NCBI GenBank assembly: GCA_003426165.1
Contig: QUAH01000020.1
Span: forward strand, 1-32,057
Direction of reading: 5' to 3'
DNA from: Candidatus Saccharicenans subterraneus
Lineage (GTDB): Bacteria; Acidobacteriota; Aminicenantia; Aminicenantales; Saccharicenantaceae
Length of the DNA stretch: 32,057 nucleotides
Part shown: positions 16,871-25,856 of the stretch, piece by piece
Layout of the letters: each line of letters begins with the position of its first letter
Position numbering within the stretch: the stretch's first letter is position 1
Program-made: the position numbers and the translations under genes
The notes under the pieces: model-generated
The model's input: the letters and a program-made list of their open reading frames with translations, nothing else
The model's database searches: none
What the model was told of the DNA's origin: nothing

Positions 16871-18505
16871 TCAGTCAGGGTTAACCACCGAAACCTGGCG
16901 ACGCTCCCGGCCGACTCCCATCACCCGGTCCAGGTTGGCCAGGGAGATGTTGTAGTCGATCAGTGATTTCAACTCCATGGTCAGGGCATTGGCCAGGTCC
17001 CTCTGGAACTGGAGGACCAGGTAGTTGGTGCTCATACCGACCTTGAATTTTTCCTGCTCGGCCTCCAGCTTCTTCTGGGCCAGCTCCCGGGCAGCCCGGT
17101 AGGCCAGGGCCCGCTGGTAGTTGGTCTCCACCGCCCGGACCGCGGTGCTGATTTCCAGGTCGAGCTGCTGTTCCTGGTTCTTTATTCTCAGCCTGGCCTG
17201 CTTCAGGTCAAGGCTGGCCTGGGCAAAATAGGACCGCGACAGAAGGTTGGAAACCGGCAGGTTCAGGGTCAGGCCCACCGACCAGTTCTGGTACCTGAAG
17301 TCCAGGGCATCCCTCAGGGCATCGGATTTTTTCCCGGGAATTTTCCCGATGATGATTCCGGTGTAAGGATTGTTGTCCTGGTAGAGAATCTGGTCGCCGG
17401 AAATCCCAGGGCTCCAGTAAGAAGCCTGGAGTCTCAGGTCCGGGAGCAGCTGGTTCTCGGCGTAATCCAGGTTGAATTCCCTGGTCTTGAGGTCAACCCT
17501 CAGGGCCTGGAGGTCGGGCCTTTTAATGATGGCCGTGTTCAGGGCCTCTTCGTAATTGATGTCCATCTTTTCGATGGAAGGTGAATCGGTGGGAACGAGC
17601 TGGACGTTCTTGGCATCGGCCCTCTCGGCCGGAAGGTTGATGATGAACCTCAACTGGTCCTCGGCATTTTTGACCATGGCTTCAGCTTCCAGGATGTCGG
17701 CCTGGCGGGTGCTGACCTCGCTCTCGGCCGTCAGCAGTTCGATGGGTGGCAGGGTGCCGGCCTCGATTTCTACCTTGTTCTTTTCCAGGAGCTCCTGGGC
17801 CAGCCGCAGCGACTGCTGCCTGACCTTGAGGTTTTCCCGGGCGTAGACCAGGTTCCAGTAGGCGGCTTCCACGTTGTAGATGGTATTCTCCAGCACCCTC
17901 TGGAAATTCTCCTCGGAAATTTCCCGGCTGTAATTGGCCACCACGATCTCTCGCCGGCCGATCTTATAACCGAAGTCCTTGAGCAGGGGCAGGTTGAAGT
18001 TCAACCTGAGGGTGGAACCGAAACGGGGATTGATGGTCTGGAAGCGGCGGTTGGTGTCGCTGACATAATTGTAAAGGCTGGCCGAGAGCGACCCGCCAAA
18101 CGGAATATTCTGGGTTATCTGGAAGGTATAATCATTCTGCTGGGTCTTAACCTCGTCGGAAGCATCAAGGAAGGAATAAGATGCCGACCGGTTGCTCTGG
18201 GCATTGTAGTTCAGGCTGAGGGTCGGCATGAATTTCTCGATGGCCAGGGCCACGTTCTTCTCGGCGATTTCAGGACTGATCATCTCCGCCTTCAGGCTGA
18301 GGTTATTCTTCAGGGCTTTCAAGATGCAGTCCTCAAGGGAAAGCTCAAGACGCGGTGTCGACGCCTGTTCGATTCCGCTCGCAGAAAACTGGCGGTTTTC
18401 AATGCTCTTATCCGACCCCCGCGACTGCCGCGGCAGGCCAAAAAATAAAAGGCTGGCCATTAATATTAATAAGAGGTATATCTGGCTCGCTTTTCTCGGC
18501 CGCAT
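16871..18505 (-). CDS. TolC-family outer-membrane efflux channel
   Basis: The ATG at 18505 (MRPRKASQ) is preferred over the longer start at 18544, because CAGGAG lies 7 nt before it. The product is 544 aa with a signal peptide ending near GLPRQSRGSD. Two OEP (TolC) repeats are visible: SLEDCILKALKNNLSLKAE leads the first and FNLDYAENQLLPDLRLQASY lies in the second. Long helical stretches (about 235-300, 445-520) would form the periplasmic tunnel, and short strands the barrel. It opens a run tolC-like > adaptor > RND > metzincin/TPR. No TetR or MarR repressor gene lies beside the operon, so any local regulator must be elsewhere. Confidence 0.92.
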   Translation of the reverse strand: MRPRKASQIYLLLILMASLLFFGLPRQSRGSDKSIENRQFSASGIEQASTPRLELSLEDCILKALKNNLSLKAEMISPEIAEKNVALAIEKFMPTLSLNYNAQSNRSASYSFLDASDEVKTQQNDYTFQITQNIPFGGSLSASLYNYVSDTNRRFQTINPRFGSTLRLNFNLPLLKDFGYKIGRREIVVANYSREISEENFQRVLENTIYNVEAAYWNLVYARENLKVRQQSLRLAQELLEKNKVEIEAGTLPPIELLTAESEVSTRQADILEAEAMVKNAEDQLRFIINLPAERADAKNVQLVPTDSPSIEKMDINYEEALNTAIIKRPDLQALRVDLKTREFNLDYAENQLLPDLRLQASYWSPGISGDQILYQDNNPYTGIIIGKIPGKKSDALRDALDFRYQNWSVGLTLNLPVSNLLSRSYFAQASLDLKQARLRIKNQEQQLDLEISTAVRAVETNYQRALAYRAARELAQKKLEAEQEKFKVGMSTNYLVLQFQRDLANALTMELKSLIDYNISLANLDRVMGVGRERRQVSVVNPD

Positions 18506-18526
18506 GCTTTTTCTCCTGAATTTTGT

Positions 18527-18554
18527 TATATATTTTATTTTCAATAACTTACAA
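18527..18554 (-). promoter_or_regulatory. AT-rich promoter candidate for the efflux operon
   Basis: On the minus strand TTGTAA (complement of 18549-18554) and TATATA (complement of 18527-18532) are 16 nt apart, just before the ribosome-binding site. The surrounding 18520-18600 is AT-rich and offers other pairs, such as TTGCGT with TATATG at 17 nt, so the exact promoter is uncertain. Confidence 0.3.
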
Positions 18555-18752
18555 ACTTCTCAAAATATACACATATAAATATTCACAGTTTTTGACGCAA
18601 CTTACCGGCTTTTCTTCCACCAGATAGAATTTTCTAAGAGTTATGGGCGGGACCGCTTTATCAGCCTATCTCAACCGCCGGTCAGAAGCATACTTGAGCC
18701 ACTATCTTCTCGTTCTTATCCGGTGCTTTTCAATTATACCAGAAAATCGAGC

Positions 18753-19820
18753 TCAACCTGAGCCCCTGAGCCTGCGGCTGGCCAGGACCAGCGGCGGGTG
18801 CTTGTAGGTCTTTCCGGCCTCTGGCGGCTGCCAGGTGGTGCAGAGATGACCGAGCATCCGGTCGGTTGAAAACTGCAGCGAATAGTCAATCAGGGCCTCG
18901 GCCGCTTTTTTATTCCTGAAACTGGTGGGCAGTACCCTGAAACCTTTTTCTATGAACAGCGGAATCGAAGGGTAAACCCCTCCGGGCATTATCTCATAAT
19001 GCCAGTCGCAGATGACGATGTCGCGGGGAATTAAGTCTATAGCCGGATGGGTTCCGTTCATGGAGGCCTCCCATTCGCCGTAGCCGGTTGCCTTTCCGTC
19101 GAGAAGCCGGTCACCCCACATGAACATTTCCTTTCCCCTTTTCCTGACGATGTGGTCATAGGCAGTCTGAACGGCATGGGCAAAAAGTTCGGCCGGGTCC
19201 TTTCCATGGCAGCGGGGACAATCGGGGTCAGCGATGATGAACACCTCGTCCATACCCACGTGCAGCCCGTCAGCTTCAAAGGTCTCCAGCAACTCATCGT
19301 AAAGGTCGTTGATTATTGGAGGAAGCTCCGGGTGAAGCGGACACCAGCTCCGGCAGTAAATGCCCTGGTTTCCGGGATACTTGCCCGGGGTCTCGTCAAA
19401 CTGGGGGTAGACCGTCAGCAGGCTGAAGGTCTTCTTCTCCCAGCTCTGGTGTCCGAAGGACTGGAATTCCGGTATCAACCTGATCCGGTACTCCCGGCAG
19501 AGCCGGACCAGACTCTTGGCCTGGGCCACGGTCACCGGTTCAGGTCCCCGGAGCTCTGGATGCGACCGGTATTCAAAGTTATAGTCAACTTCTACGAACA
19601 GCAGGTTGACTCCCCTTGCGGCCAGCCGTGGAATTTCCTTGATCAGTTCTTCCGCTGCCTTCTTTCCTTCAACGAGGGCATGGAAGCCCAGGTATTTGAC
19701 CTCGACCCGGGCTGGCGGAACCGCTTCCGGTTTCCGGGGACGGCAGTTGTCCAGGGAAATCAAGGAGAAAATGATCGCTCCAATCAAGAGGCCACAGCCT
19801 GTCTGTCTAATTTTTCTCAT
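18753..19820 (-). CDS. GH20-like exported glycoside hydrolase
   Basis: The ATG at 19820 (MRKIRQTGCG) is preferred over the GTG at 19832; a GGGGG lies 5 nt before it. The product is 355 aa. A signal peptide covers about residues 10-25, and SLDNC could be a weak lipobox. The body is a single TIM-barrel-like domain: PRLAARGVNLLFVEVDYNFE, EYRIRLIPEFQSFGHQSWEK, and GLHVGMDEVF with the Asp-Glu pair (about 190-191) that serves GH20 beta-N-acetylhexosaminidases in substrate-assisted catalysis. CPRCHGKD shortly after is a Cys pair. The usual GH20b N-terminal domain is absent, so this is a short form. The likely substrate is an N-acetylhexosamine-containing glycan, by inference. It lies 92 nt downstream of the SBBP-repeat gene on the same strand. 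Confidence 0.75.
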   Translation of the reverse strand: MRKIRQTGCGLLIGAIIFSLISLDNCRPRKPEAVPPARVEVKYLGFHALVEGKKAAEELIKEIPRLAARGVNLLFVEVDYNFEYRSHPELRGPEPVTVAQAKSLVRLCREYRIRLIPEFQSFGHQSWEKKTFSLLTVYPQFDETPGKYPGNQGIYCRSWCPLHPELPPIINDLYDELLETFEADGLHVGMDEVFIIADPDCPRCHGKDPAELFAHAVQTAYDHIVRKRGKEMFMWGDRLLDGKATGYGEWEASMNGTHPAIDLIPRDIVICDWHYEIMPGGVYPSIPLFIEKGFRVLPTSFRNKKAAEALIDYSLQFSTDRMLGHLCTTWQPPEAGKTYKHPPLVLASRRLRGSG

Positions 19821-19912
19821 TCTGACCCCCACTCTATCTGTCTTAATAACGGGCCCGGCTTTTCATGATCGGCCGAGACCGAGTTCATTCTGTCTGATTC
19901 CATAGAATCCCG

Positions 19913-22900
19913 TCAATCCCTGGCTGTCCGGTCCAGCCGCTTCAGTATCTCTTCTTTGAGCAGAGACCCGGTGGTTCCGGTCTCGGCCGAGGTGGCCACG
20001 ACCTGGTCAAAACAGTTCAGGGCTTCCACTTTATAAACGTAGCTCTTGCCTTTTTCCAGGTACTTGTCAACATAAACCAGGCGCCCGGAGCTGAAGTCAG
20101 ATTCAATAAAATCTTTTCTGACTTCAAAGGACCCGCCGGCCAGTTTGCGCCACAGCCGGTACCTGGCCACGGTGTAAGGAGCTTCCTTGTTGACCGTGAT
20201 GGTAAGCCGGCCAAAATCCCGCCTGATGATCCAGGCCCTCTCCGTCCCTTTCTGCACCTCCAGGCCGACGGTAATAACCGGAATAAAGCCGGTGCCGCTA
20301 ACTGAAAAATCGGCCGTGGGGTTATCCGGATCGTTAGAGGAAATACGAAACACCGCGCTACCCGGACCAGTGGCCGAAGGCGCGTAGCTTATGGTTATTG
20401 TCCTCGAACCGAACGGGGGAACGGTCAGCGGCAGGACCGGAGATTTATAGTTGAAATCGGCCGCACCCGAAACGCGGGCCACGGTGCTGACCACCAGGTC
20501 GGCCCCGCCATCGTTGTAAATGGAGGTGGTCAGATCCTTCGCTTCGCAGACATTAACGTTTCCAAAATTGATTCCAGCCACCGGCACCCTGAGCCTGGGC
20601 TTGTTCTCCGGGGTGGTAACCGTGGCCTCGTTGGAATAGTCGGAGTCTCCGGCATTGTTATATGCCCGGACCCGGTAGTAATAGGTGGTTAGCTCGGACA
20701 GGCCGCTGTCTGTAAAGCTGGTGGCATCCACCCCGGCCGTTCCCACCTGGTTCCAGGTGCCGCCGGCCCCTGTTTTTCTTTCGACCTTAAACCCATCCTC
20801 GTTGTAAGCATTATCCACCCAGGTCAGCCTGGCCGAGGTGGCTGAAAGGGCCGTGGCCTGGAGGTTGGAAGGAGCTATGGGGACGGTCAGGGCCGGGGTG
20901 GTGACGGTGGCTTCGTTGGAAGGAGCCGAATCGCCGCTGGCATTAAAGGCAAAAATCCGGTAGGTATAGGTGGTCGTCTCCACCACGGAAGTATCCGGGT
21001 AGGAAGTTACGTTGGCGGCCAGGTTGGTTAGAGTGGCCCAGTTGCCACCCCCGGTCTTTCTTTCGAGGCGAAAGCCACTCTCCCCGCCGGAGTTATCGGT
21101 CCAGCTCAGGTTGACCCGCCTTTCGTGAATGGCGCTGGCCACCAGGTTGGTCGGCGCCGCCGGCAGGGTCAGGACGTTGAGCTCGTTGGAGTAAGGCGAA
21201 TCCCCGGCTGAATTGTAAGCTCTCACCCGGTAGTAATAGACCGTGCCTTCGCTGAGGCCGGTATTCTGAAAGCTGGTTACGTTGGCCCCGACGGTAGCTA
21301 TCTGGGACCAGGTCCCGGCCGCTCCCGTCTTTCGCTCTATCTTGAACCCGTCCTCGTTGCTGGATCTATCATCCCAGGCCAGGCTGACGCTGCTCACCGT
21401 AACCGCGGTCTGCCTCAGGTTGGCCGGGGCTACGGGCGGAATGAGCCCGTAAATCCTGGCCACAAAGGCATCTTCGGCCAGCTGGCCCACTCCCCCGCCA
21501 GGCTGCAGAAAAGGACCAACCAGGACCGGGAAATTCCAGCTCCTGGTAAAACCGGCCAGGTAACAGTTGCCGTCGCCCAGGGCAGCCACGGCGTTGGCCT
21601 CTTCCCGGTCAGAGCCGCCGAGAAAACTCGAAAAATAATAGCCGCTGCCGTCGGCCTTAATGGCCATGAGGAAAGCATCGCGGTTGCCAGCATAAGCCGA
21701 CTGCGGCCCGCCGGCCACCGGGAAATCAGAAGAGTCCGTGGCTCCAGCCAGGTAGGCAATTCCCTGGGAATCAACGGCCACGGCCAGGCCGAAATCATCA
21801 AGAGAGCCACCGACATAGCCAGAATAAATAAGGCCGTTTCCAGCCTGGTTGACCCGGCAGATGAAGGCATCCACCCCGCCGTTGTAGATCAGGTCCGGGC
21901 CGACCAGGAGCGGAAACCCGCTCTGGGAACCGGTGGCCCCGGCCACAAAGGCCTCGCCGCTGGCGTTCACGGCCACGGCCGCACCGTAATCATCGCCCGT
22001 TCCGCCGATATAACCGCAATAGGTTATCGAATTTCCAGCCGCGGCGATCTTGGCCACGAAGGCGTCCAGCCCGCCTTTGTGGGTAAGGTAGGGACCAGTC
22101 TTCACCGGGAAAAGCTGCCCCTGGGTTGAAGTGGTGTAACCGGCGAGATAGACATTGCCGCCTGAATCCAGGGCCAGCCCGCTGCCGACATCATCGGCCG
22201 TCCCGCCGATAAAGCCCGACCAGTCCAGGGAAGCGCCCGTGGCCGCCACCCGGCAGACAAAGGCGTCCTTCTGCCCGTTATAACTGGTGTCCGGCCCGGT
22301 TTTGGTCGGGAAGTCCGACGATTCGGTGGTCCCGCAGAGGTAAGCCCGTCCGCTGCTATCCACGGCTACGGAGCTGGCGATATCAGTGGAACTTCCGCCC
22401 AGGTAACCGCTGTAAACCAGGGCTGTGCCCGAAGCATTAATCTTGGTGACAAAGGCATCGCTCATAAGACTGATATTGGCCCCGGGACTGGTATAGGGAC
22501 CGCCGTAGACCGGGAAATCTCCGGACTTGGTATAGCCGCAGACATAGGCATTGCCGGCGCTGTCAACCGCGATGCCGGTACCCCCGTCATCGTTGCTGCC
22601 GCCAAGGAAACCGCAGTAGATCAGCCCGCTCCCTGAAGGATGGACTTTGGCCACAAAGGCGTCGGTTCCCAGGGAAGGCCCGTTGTAGGTCAGGTCCGGG
22701 CCAACCGCCACCGGAAAATCGAGCGACCCGGTCCAGCCGGTTAGATAGACATAACCGTTTTCGTCCACGGCCATGGCCAGCGCCCGGTCGTTATAGGAAC
22801 CGCCGATGAAACCGCTGTAAACCAGCACTGCCGGGTCGATAAAGAGTGGCTCGGCGCGGTCGTATTCGCCCGTCTTAAAGCCATGGAGGCAATTAACCAG

Positions 22901-23737
22901 GCCGTTTTCCCCGACGGTTTTCTCGATTATTTCAAATTTAACCTCGACCGGAACTTTTCGGCCATCTTTAAGCTGAAAAGCTACCGGGGCTTCATCGATA
23001 AAAGAGCCGGCGGGGGTCGCCACCTCCAGCTGTCCCTTCTGATTCAACTTGACCTCGGTTGCCCCGCGGTAGTTCAACCTGATGACCGAAGGGTCGGCCC
23101 CGGGACTGACCACAAACTCGCACTTCAACTGGCCGGGGTTTCCTTTTAAGTAAAGGTCCACGCCTGGCCAGAGCTCCTCGTACCTTATCAGGCTGTAGGT
23201 GGGCAGGGCCGAAAACCAGTCGTCGGGACCGCCCCGGAAGTAGGACATCCTGGTCTCTACCTGTTTCAGCGGTTTGATAACGGTGGCCGGGTTGGCGCCG
23301 ACAAAATCCATCCTGACTGTCCAGCGCCTGAATTCTCGTTCCTGGCCGGCAGTACCGGGAACACCTGTTACCCTGGACGGAAGCTCCGCCTTCTTCAGGC
23401 CACTGTCACCGCCGGCCGGAGAAGTACCGCCCTTTTCTTTCAAGCTGGCCATGGTGATGGTCAGTCCTTCCGGGCCAAAGTAGATGTTCTTGTCGCCGCC
23501 CTGAAGGTAAAAGGCCACTCTGGGGTCAAGCTGCCCGCGGTTGGGAATAAAGAGAAGCGGCCAGTGGACCTCGGCTCCCCGGAGGCTGGCCAGCCCGCCG
23601 GAAGCCGGAGGCAGTTCGGCCTGTGGAGAACCGGATTCTTGAAGGGACTTCCCGGGACCGCGCAGGAAGCGGATTCCGATCACCGCCGCCACCACCAGAA
23701 TTACTAAAACAATGAATATCGTGGTTCTGGTTTTCAT
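19913..23737 (-). CDS. Large surface protein: SBBP seven-bladed propeller, three Fn3, ASH domain
   Basis: A 1274-aa protein anchored by an N-terminal TM segment (about 7-25) with no obvious cleavage site. Residues 55-300 resemble the N-terminal domain that often precedes SBBP repeats (NRGQLDPRVAFYLQGGDKN). Residues about 303-764 contain seven SBBP blades, each with a Y(S/C)G(F/Y)xGGS/T start, a GNAYVCGYT-like core and DAFVxK. Three fibronectin type III domains follow (about 766-852, 857-947, 952-1044), each with PxxPxNL, W and DGFKVERKTG-like signatures. An ASH-type domain (about 1045-1150, FGNVNV and ISSNDPDNP) and a C-terminal Fn3-like domain complete it. No sorting signal is seen at the C-terminus. 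It probably mediates adhesion or binds polymers, by inference. AAGGG precedes the ATG at 9 nt. Confidence 0.85.
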   Translation of the reverse strand: MKTRTTIFIVLVILVVAAVIGIRFLRGPGKSLQESGSPQAELPPASGGLASLRGAEVHWPLLFIPNRGQLDPRVAFYLQGGDKNIYFGPEGLTITMASLKEKGGTSPAGGDSGLKKAELPSRVTGVPGTAGQEREFRRWTVRMDFVGANPATVIKPLKQVETRMSYFRGGPDDWFSALPTYSLIRYEELWPGVDLYLKGNPGQLKCEFVVSPGADPSVIRLNYRGATEVKLNQKGQLEVATPAGSFIDEAPVAFQLKDGRKVPVEVKFEIIEKTVGENGLVNCLHGFKTGEYDRAEPLFIDPAVLVYSGFIGGSYNDRALAMAVDENGYVYLTGWTGSLDFPVAVGPDLTYNGPSLGTDAFVAKVHPSGSGLIYCGFLGGSNDDGGTGIAVDSAGNAYVCGYTKSGDFPVYGGPYTSPGANISLMSDAFVTKINASGTALVYSGYLGGSSTDIASSVAVDSSGRAYLCGTTESSDFPTKTGPDTSYNGQKDAFVCRVAATGASLDWSGFIGGTADDVGSGLALDSGGNVYLAGYTTSTQGQLFPVKTGPYLTHKGGLDAFVAKIAAAGNSITYCGYIGGTGDDYGAAVAVNASGEAFVAGATGSQSGFPLLVGPDLIYNGGVDAFICRVNQAGNGLIYSGYVGGSLDDFGLAVAVDSQGIAYLAGATDSSDFPVAGGPQSAYAGNRDAFLMAIKADGSGYYFSSFLGGSDREEANAVAALGDGNCYLAGFTRSWNFPVLVGPFLQPGGGVGQLAEDAFVARIYGLIPPVAPANLRQTAVTVSSVSLAWDDRSSNEDGFKIERKTGAAGTWSQIATVGANVTSFQNTGLSEGTVYYYRVRAYNSAGDSPYSNELNVLTLPAAPTNLVASAIHERRVNLSWTDNSGGESGFRLERKTGGGNWATLTNLAANVTSYPDTSVVETTTYTYRIFAFNASGDSAPSNEATVTTPALTVPIAPSNLQATALSATSARLTWVDNAYNEDGFKVERKTGAGGTWNQVGTAGVDATSFTDSGLSELTTYYYRVRAYNNAGDSDYSNEATVTTPENKPRLRVPVAGINFGNVNVCEAKDLTTSIYNDGGADLVVSTVARVSGAADFNYKSPVLPLTVPPFGSRTITISYAPSATGPGSAVFRISSNDPDNPTADFSVSGTGFIPVITVGLEVQKGTERAWIIRRDFGRLTITVNKEAPYTVARYRLWRKLAGGSFEVRKDFIESDFSSGRLVYVDKYLEKGKSYVYKVEALNCFDQVVATSAETGTTGSLLKEEILKRLDRTARD

Positions 23738-24448
23738 TTTACTCTGCCCTTAAGGTTTCATTTAATTCAAGAAAAACAAACCCAACAAAATACAGTCGAA
23801 ATATTAAGGCCTGCCCCATTTCTCTCTGTATTTAACATATCAACCCGGGCCTCATCATGTCAATCAAAATAAGAGCCCCGCCTGCCGGCCGAGCTAATTC
23901 CGAAAAAAATCAAGGCTGCGAATTTTTGTGAATTTACAAATATTCCCGGAAGGTGACTGCTTGCGACTGGAAAAGGAACCGGACCGACCCCAGGCGAAGC
24001 CCGCAGCCTACAGTCCACTTTCCAATCGATCTTCCATGGTTCTGGCCCTGGCGACTTCAAGCGACCACCAGAGGCGAATATCAGGCTACAAGGGATCGAC
24101 AGCATAAACATAGGGCCATGGTTAAAAGGTTTTCTCATAAGACATTTTCTCGAAAACTCTGGCAGGTAAGGCCAGTCCAGATGGAGAGATGACATCGGCA
24201 AATGAGGACCGGACTTTCAGACCGTGGCTTCAGGTTCGGTGCAGAAGCCTGGTTTCGCGGACAAACAGGATTTTTTACAAAGATATATTTTATAAATGAA
24301 TCATGATCCCCGGCCTCACCGATTCTTGCCCTGCCACCATTTACGTTGCTTCACAGTGCCTTCCCGGACTTCAAGGATTCTAACCCGCAGCTTGAGATGG
24401 TGGATTCAATGGTGGCCGCCAGCAGTAGCTAGGCCCACAGGAGACCAT
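23738..24448. other. Non-coding stretch between the methyltransferase and the SBBP gene
   Basis: This 711-nt gap between two minus-strand genes shows no credible gene. Short open frames are present but lack family-like sequence, ribosome-binding sites or plausible composition. It includes the 3' side of the methyltransferase gene and the promoter region of the SBBP gene (TTGTTG then TTAAAT at 17 nt on the minus strand, weak). An AT-rich run lies at 24270-24300. I recognise no RNA gene here. Confidence 0.4.
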
Positions 24449-25408
24449 TTACTTCCGGTTCATCAACTTTCTGTCGGCCAGGGTGTTCCTTTCCCAGAAC
24501 ACGCCGTCCTCATATCCCTGGATGGACTTATCCTGCTCGGCCAGCTCCAGCCGTTTCTCGGCCAGGCAGCAGTAATACTCGTCCACTTCCACGCCCAGGT
24601 AACGTCGGCCGAGCTTCTTAGCCACCACCGAAGTTGTGCCAGAACCCAGAAACGGGTCAAATACGAGATCGCCCGGACGGGAACTGGCCAGGATAATTCT
24701 GGCCAGCAGCTTTTCCGGCTTCTGGGTCGGGTGGTCGGTGTTCTCCGGCATCGACCAGAAGGGCACGGTCAGGTCAGACCAGAGGTTGGAGGGATGGGTC
24801 ACCCGGAAGCGGCCTCCGGTTTCTTCCGACCAGTCCTTCGGACGGCCGGATGGGTCGCGGTAGGGAGCCATCACCCGGCGCTTGAGCTTTACCGCCTCCA
24901 GGTTGAAATAATAATCGTTGGAGACTGTGGCGAACCAGATATCCTCGGAGCAGTTTTTCCAGTTCCGCGAGGCCCCGCGCCCCTTTTCCCTTTCCCAGGT
25001 GATGCGGTTCCGGAGGCGGAAATACAGGCGGGCGACGTTAAAGATAGCCCCGGAGGATTTCCAGTCGCCGCAGATATAAACGGAGGCGGTGGGCTTGAGC
25101 AGCCGTCGCAGTTTTTTCAGCCACGATTCCAGCCAGCGCTCGTACTTATCGGATTCCATTTCCCTGAAGGTGGTCAGGTTGAAGGTCTTGTTCAGGTTGT
25201 AGGGCGGGTCGATAAAGGCCAGGTCCACAAAGGATGAAGGCAGGTAATCCAGGGCTTCAAACAGGTCCTGGCATATGGTGCGGTTTTGGACACGGTCCAG
25301 AGCGACCGGCCCGTTGAGGCGCAGGAGCCGGGAACGGTACTTAAGTCTTTCGGCTTCGGTCAGGCTGATGGTCCTGTTCCGGGGAGCCCTGGGCTTTTCT
25401 TTTTTCAT
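24449..25408 (-). CDS. Orphan beta-class DNA methyltransferase (N6-adenine or N4-cytosine)
   Basis: A 319-aa cytoplasmic methyltransferase of the DNA_methylase N4/N6 family. Catalytic motif IV DPPYNL is near residues 67-72, and the AdoMet-binding motif FDPFLGSGTT is near 252-261. This IV-before-I order, with the target-recognition region between them (about 100-225), defines the beta class. HPTQKPEKLL is the usual conserved segment before motif I. DPPY occurs in both N6-adenine and N4-cytosine enzymes; N6-adenine is more likely for this order, but the sequence alone does not settle it. The CcrM-type C-terminal extension is absent. No restriction endonuclease gene is adjacent, so it looks like an orphan. 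The ATG at 25408 has only a weak AAGAG before it. Confidence 0.88.
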   Translation of the reverse strand: MKKEKPRAPRNRTISLTEAERLKYRSRLLRLNGPVALDRVQNRTICQDLFEALDYLPSSFVDLAFIDPPYNLNKTFNLTTFREMESDKYERWLESWLKKLRRLLKPTASVYICGDWKSSGAIFNVARLYFRLRNRITWEREKGRGASRNWKNCSEDIWFATVSNDYYFNLEAVKLKRRVMAPYRDPSGRPKDWSEETGGRFRVTHPSNLWSDLTVPFWSMPENTDHPTQKPEKLLARIILASSRPGDLVFDPFLGSGTTSVVAKKLGRRYLGVEVDEYYCCLAEKRLELAEQDKSIQGYEDGVFWERNTLADRKLMNRK

Positions 25409-25856
25409 TAGTACTCTTATCTACCTCTGCTTTCTTTCCTATGCTATCCTTCTTATTTTTCTTGCAACCTGCTGATCATTTTTATCAATTATACCAAACT
25501 GCCTTATCGGATATTTAATCCCGTCAGCCTGAACCTGTCTTCATTCATCATAAAGAATCCAGACCATTCAGCCAGTCCTGGACAGGCCAGGACAAAAACA
25601 GAAAAACAATATATGCCTTATATTATTATTCAACTCTGATCTCGCCATGAGTTCAATGCAATCCCGCCTGAACCGCTCTGTGGCTGACTGCTCCGGGCTC
25701 GGCATTTCACATTTAAAAATCTTATTTCTATGCTGATGATAATACTGTTCAACCTGGCCCGGCAAATGATCTGACTTACATCCAAAGGAGCAGTCATCTC
25801 CCGGTCCAATTTGATTTGACAATATATGAACATCCATTCATATATCAGGAGGTTGC
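25409..25856. other. Intergenic region between methyltransferase and phosphatase-family genes
   Basis: I see no convincing gene in these 448 nt. Short minus-strand frames around 25570-25860 have unnatural composition and no ribosome-binding site. The only notable site is the extended -10 promoter for the methyltransferase, listed separately. The base composition is more AT-rich than the flanking genes. Confidence 0.4.
25488..25496 (-). promoter_or_regulatory. Extended -10 promoter candidate for the methyltransferase gene
   Basis: On the minus strand TGGTATAAT (complement of 25488-25496) is a perfect TGnTATAAT extended -10. It lies 80 nt upstream of the start codon. There is no good -35 box, which extended -10 promoters do not require. 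Confidence 0.45.

Noticed and set aside
20600..22800. Tandem similarity in the DNA of the SBBP/Fn3 gene as a possible repeat array or CRISPR-like locus
   Set aside because: The period matches protein domains (SBBP blades and Fn3), copies are diverged and in frame, so this is domain duplication.
23860..24201. Minus-strand 113-aa ORF in the large intergenic gap
   Set aside because: Composition is not protein-like, there is no ribosome-binding site and no recognisable domain.
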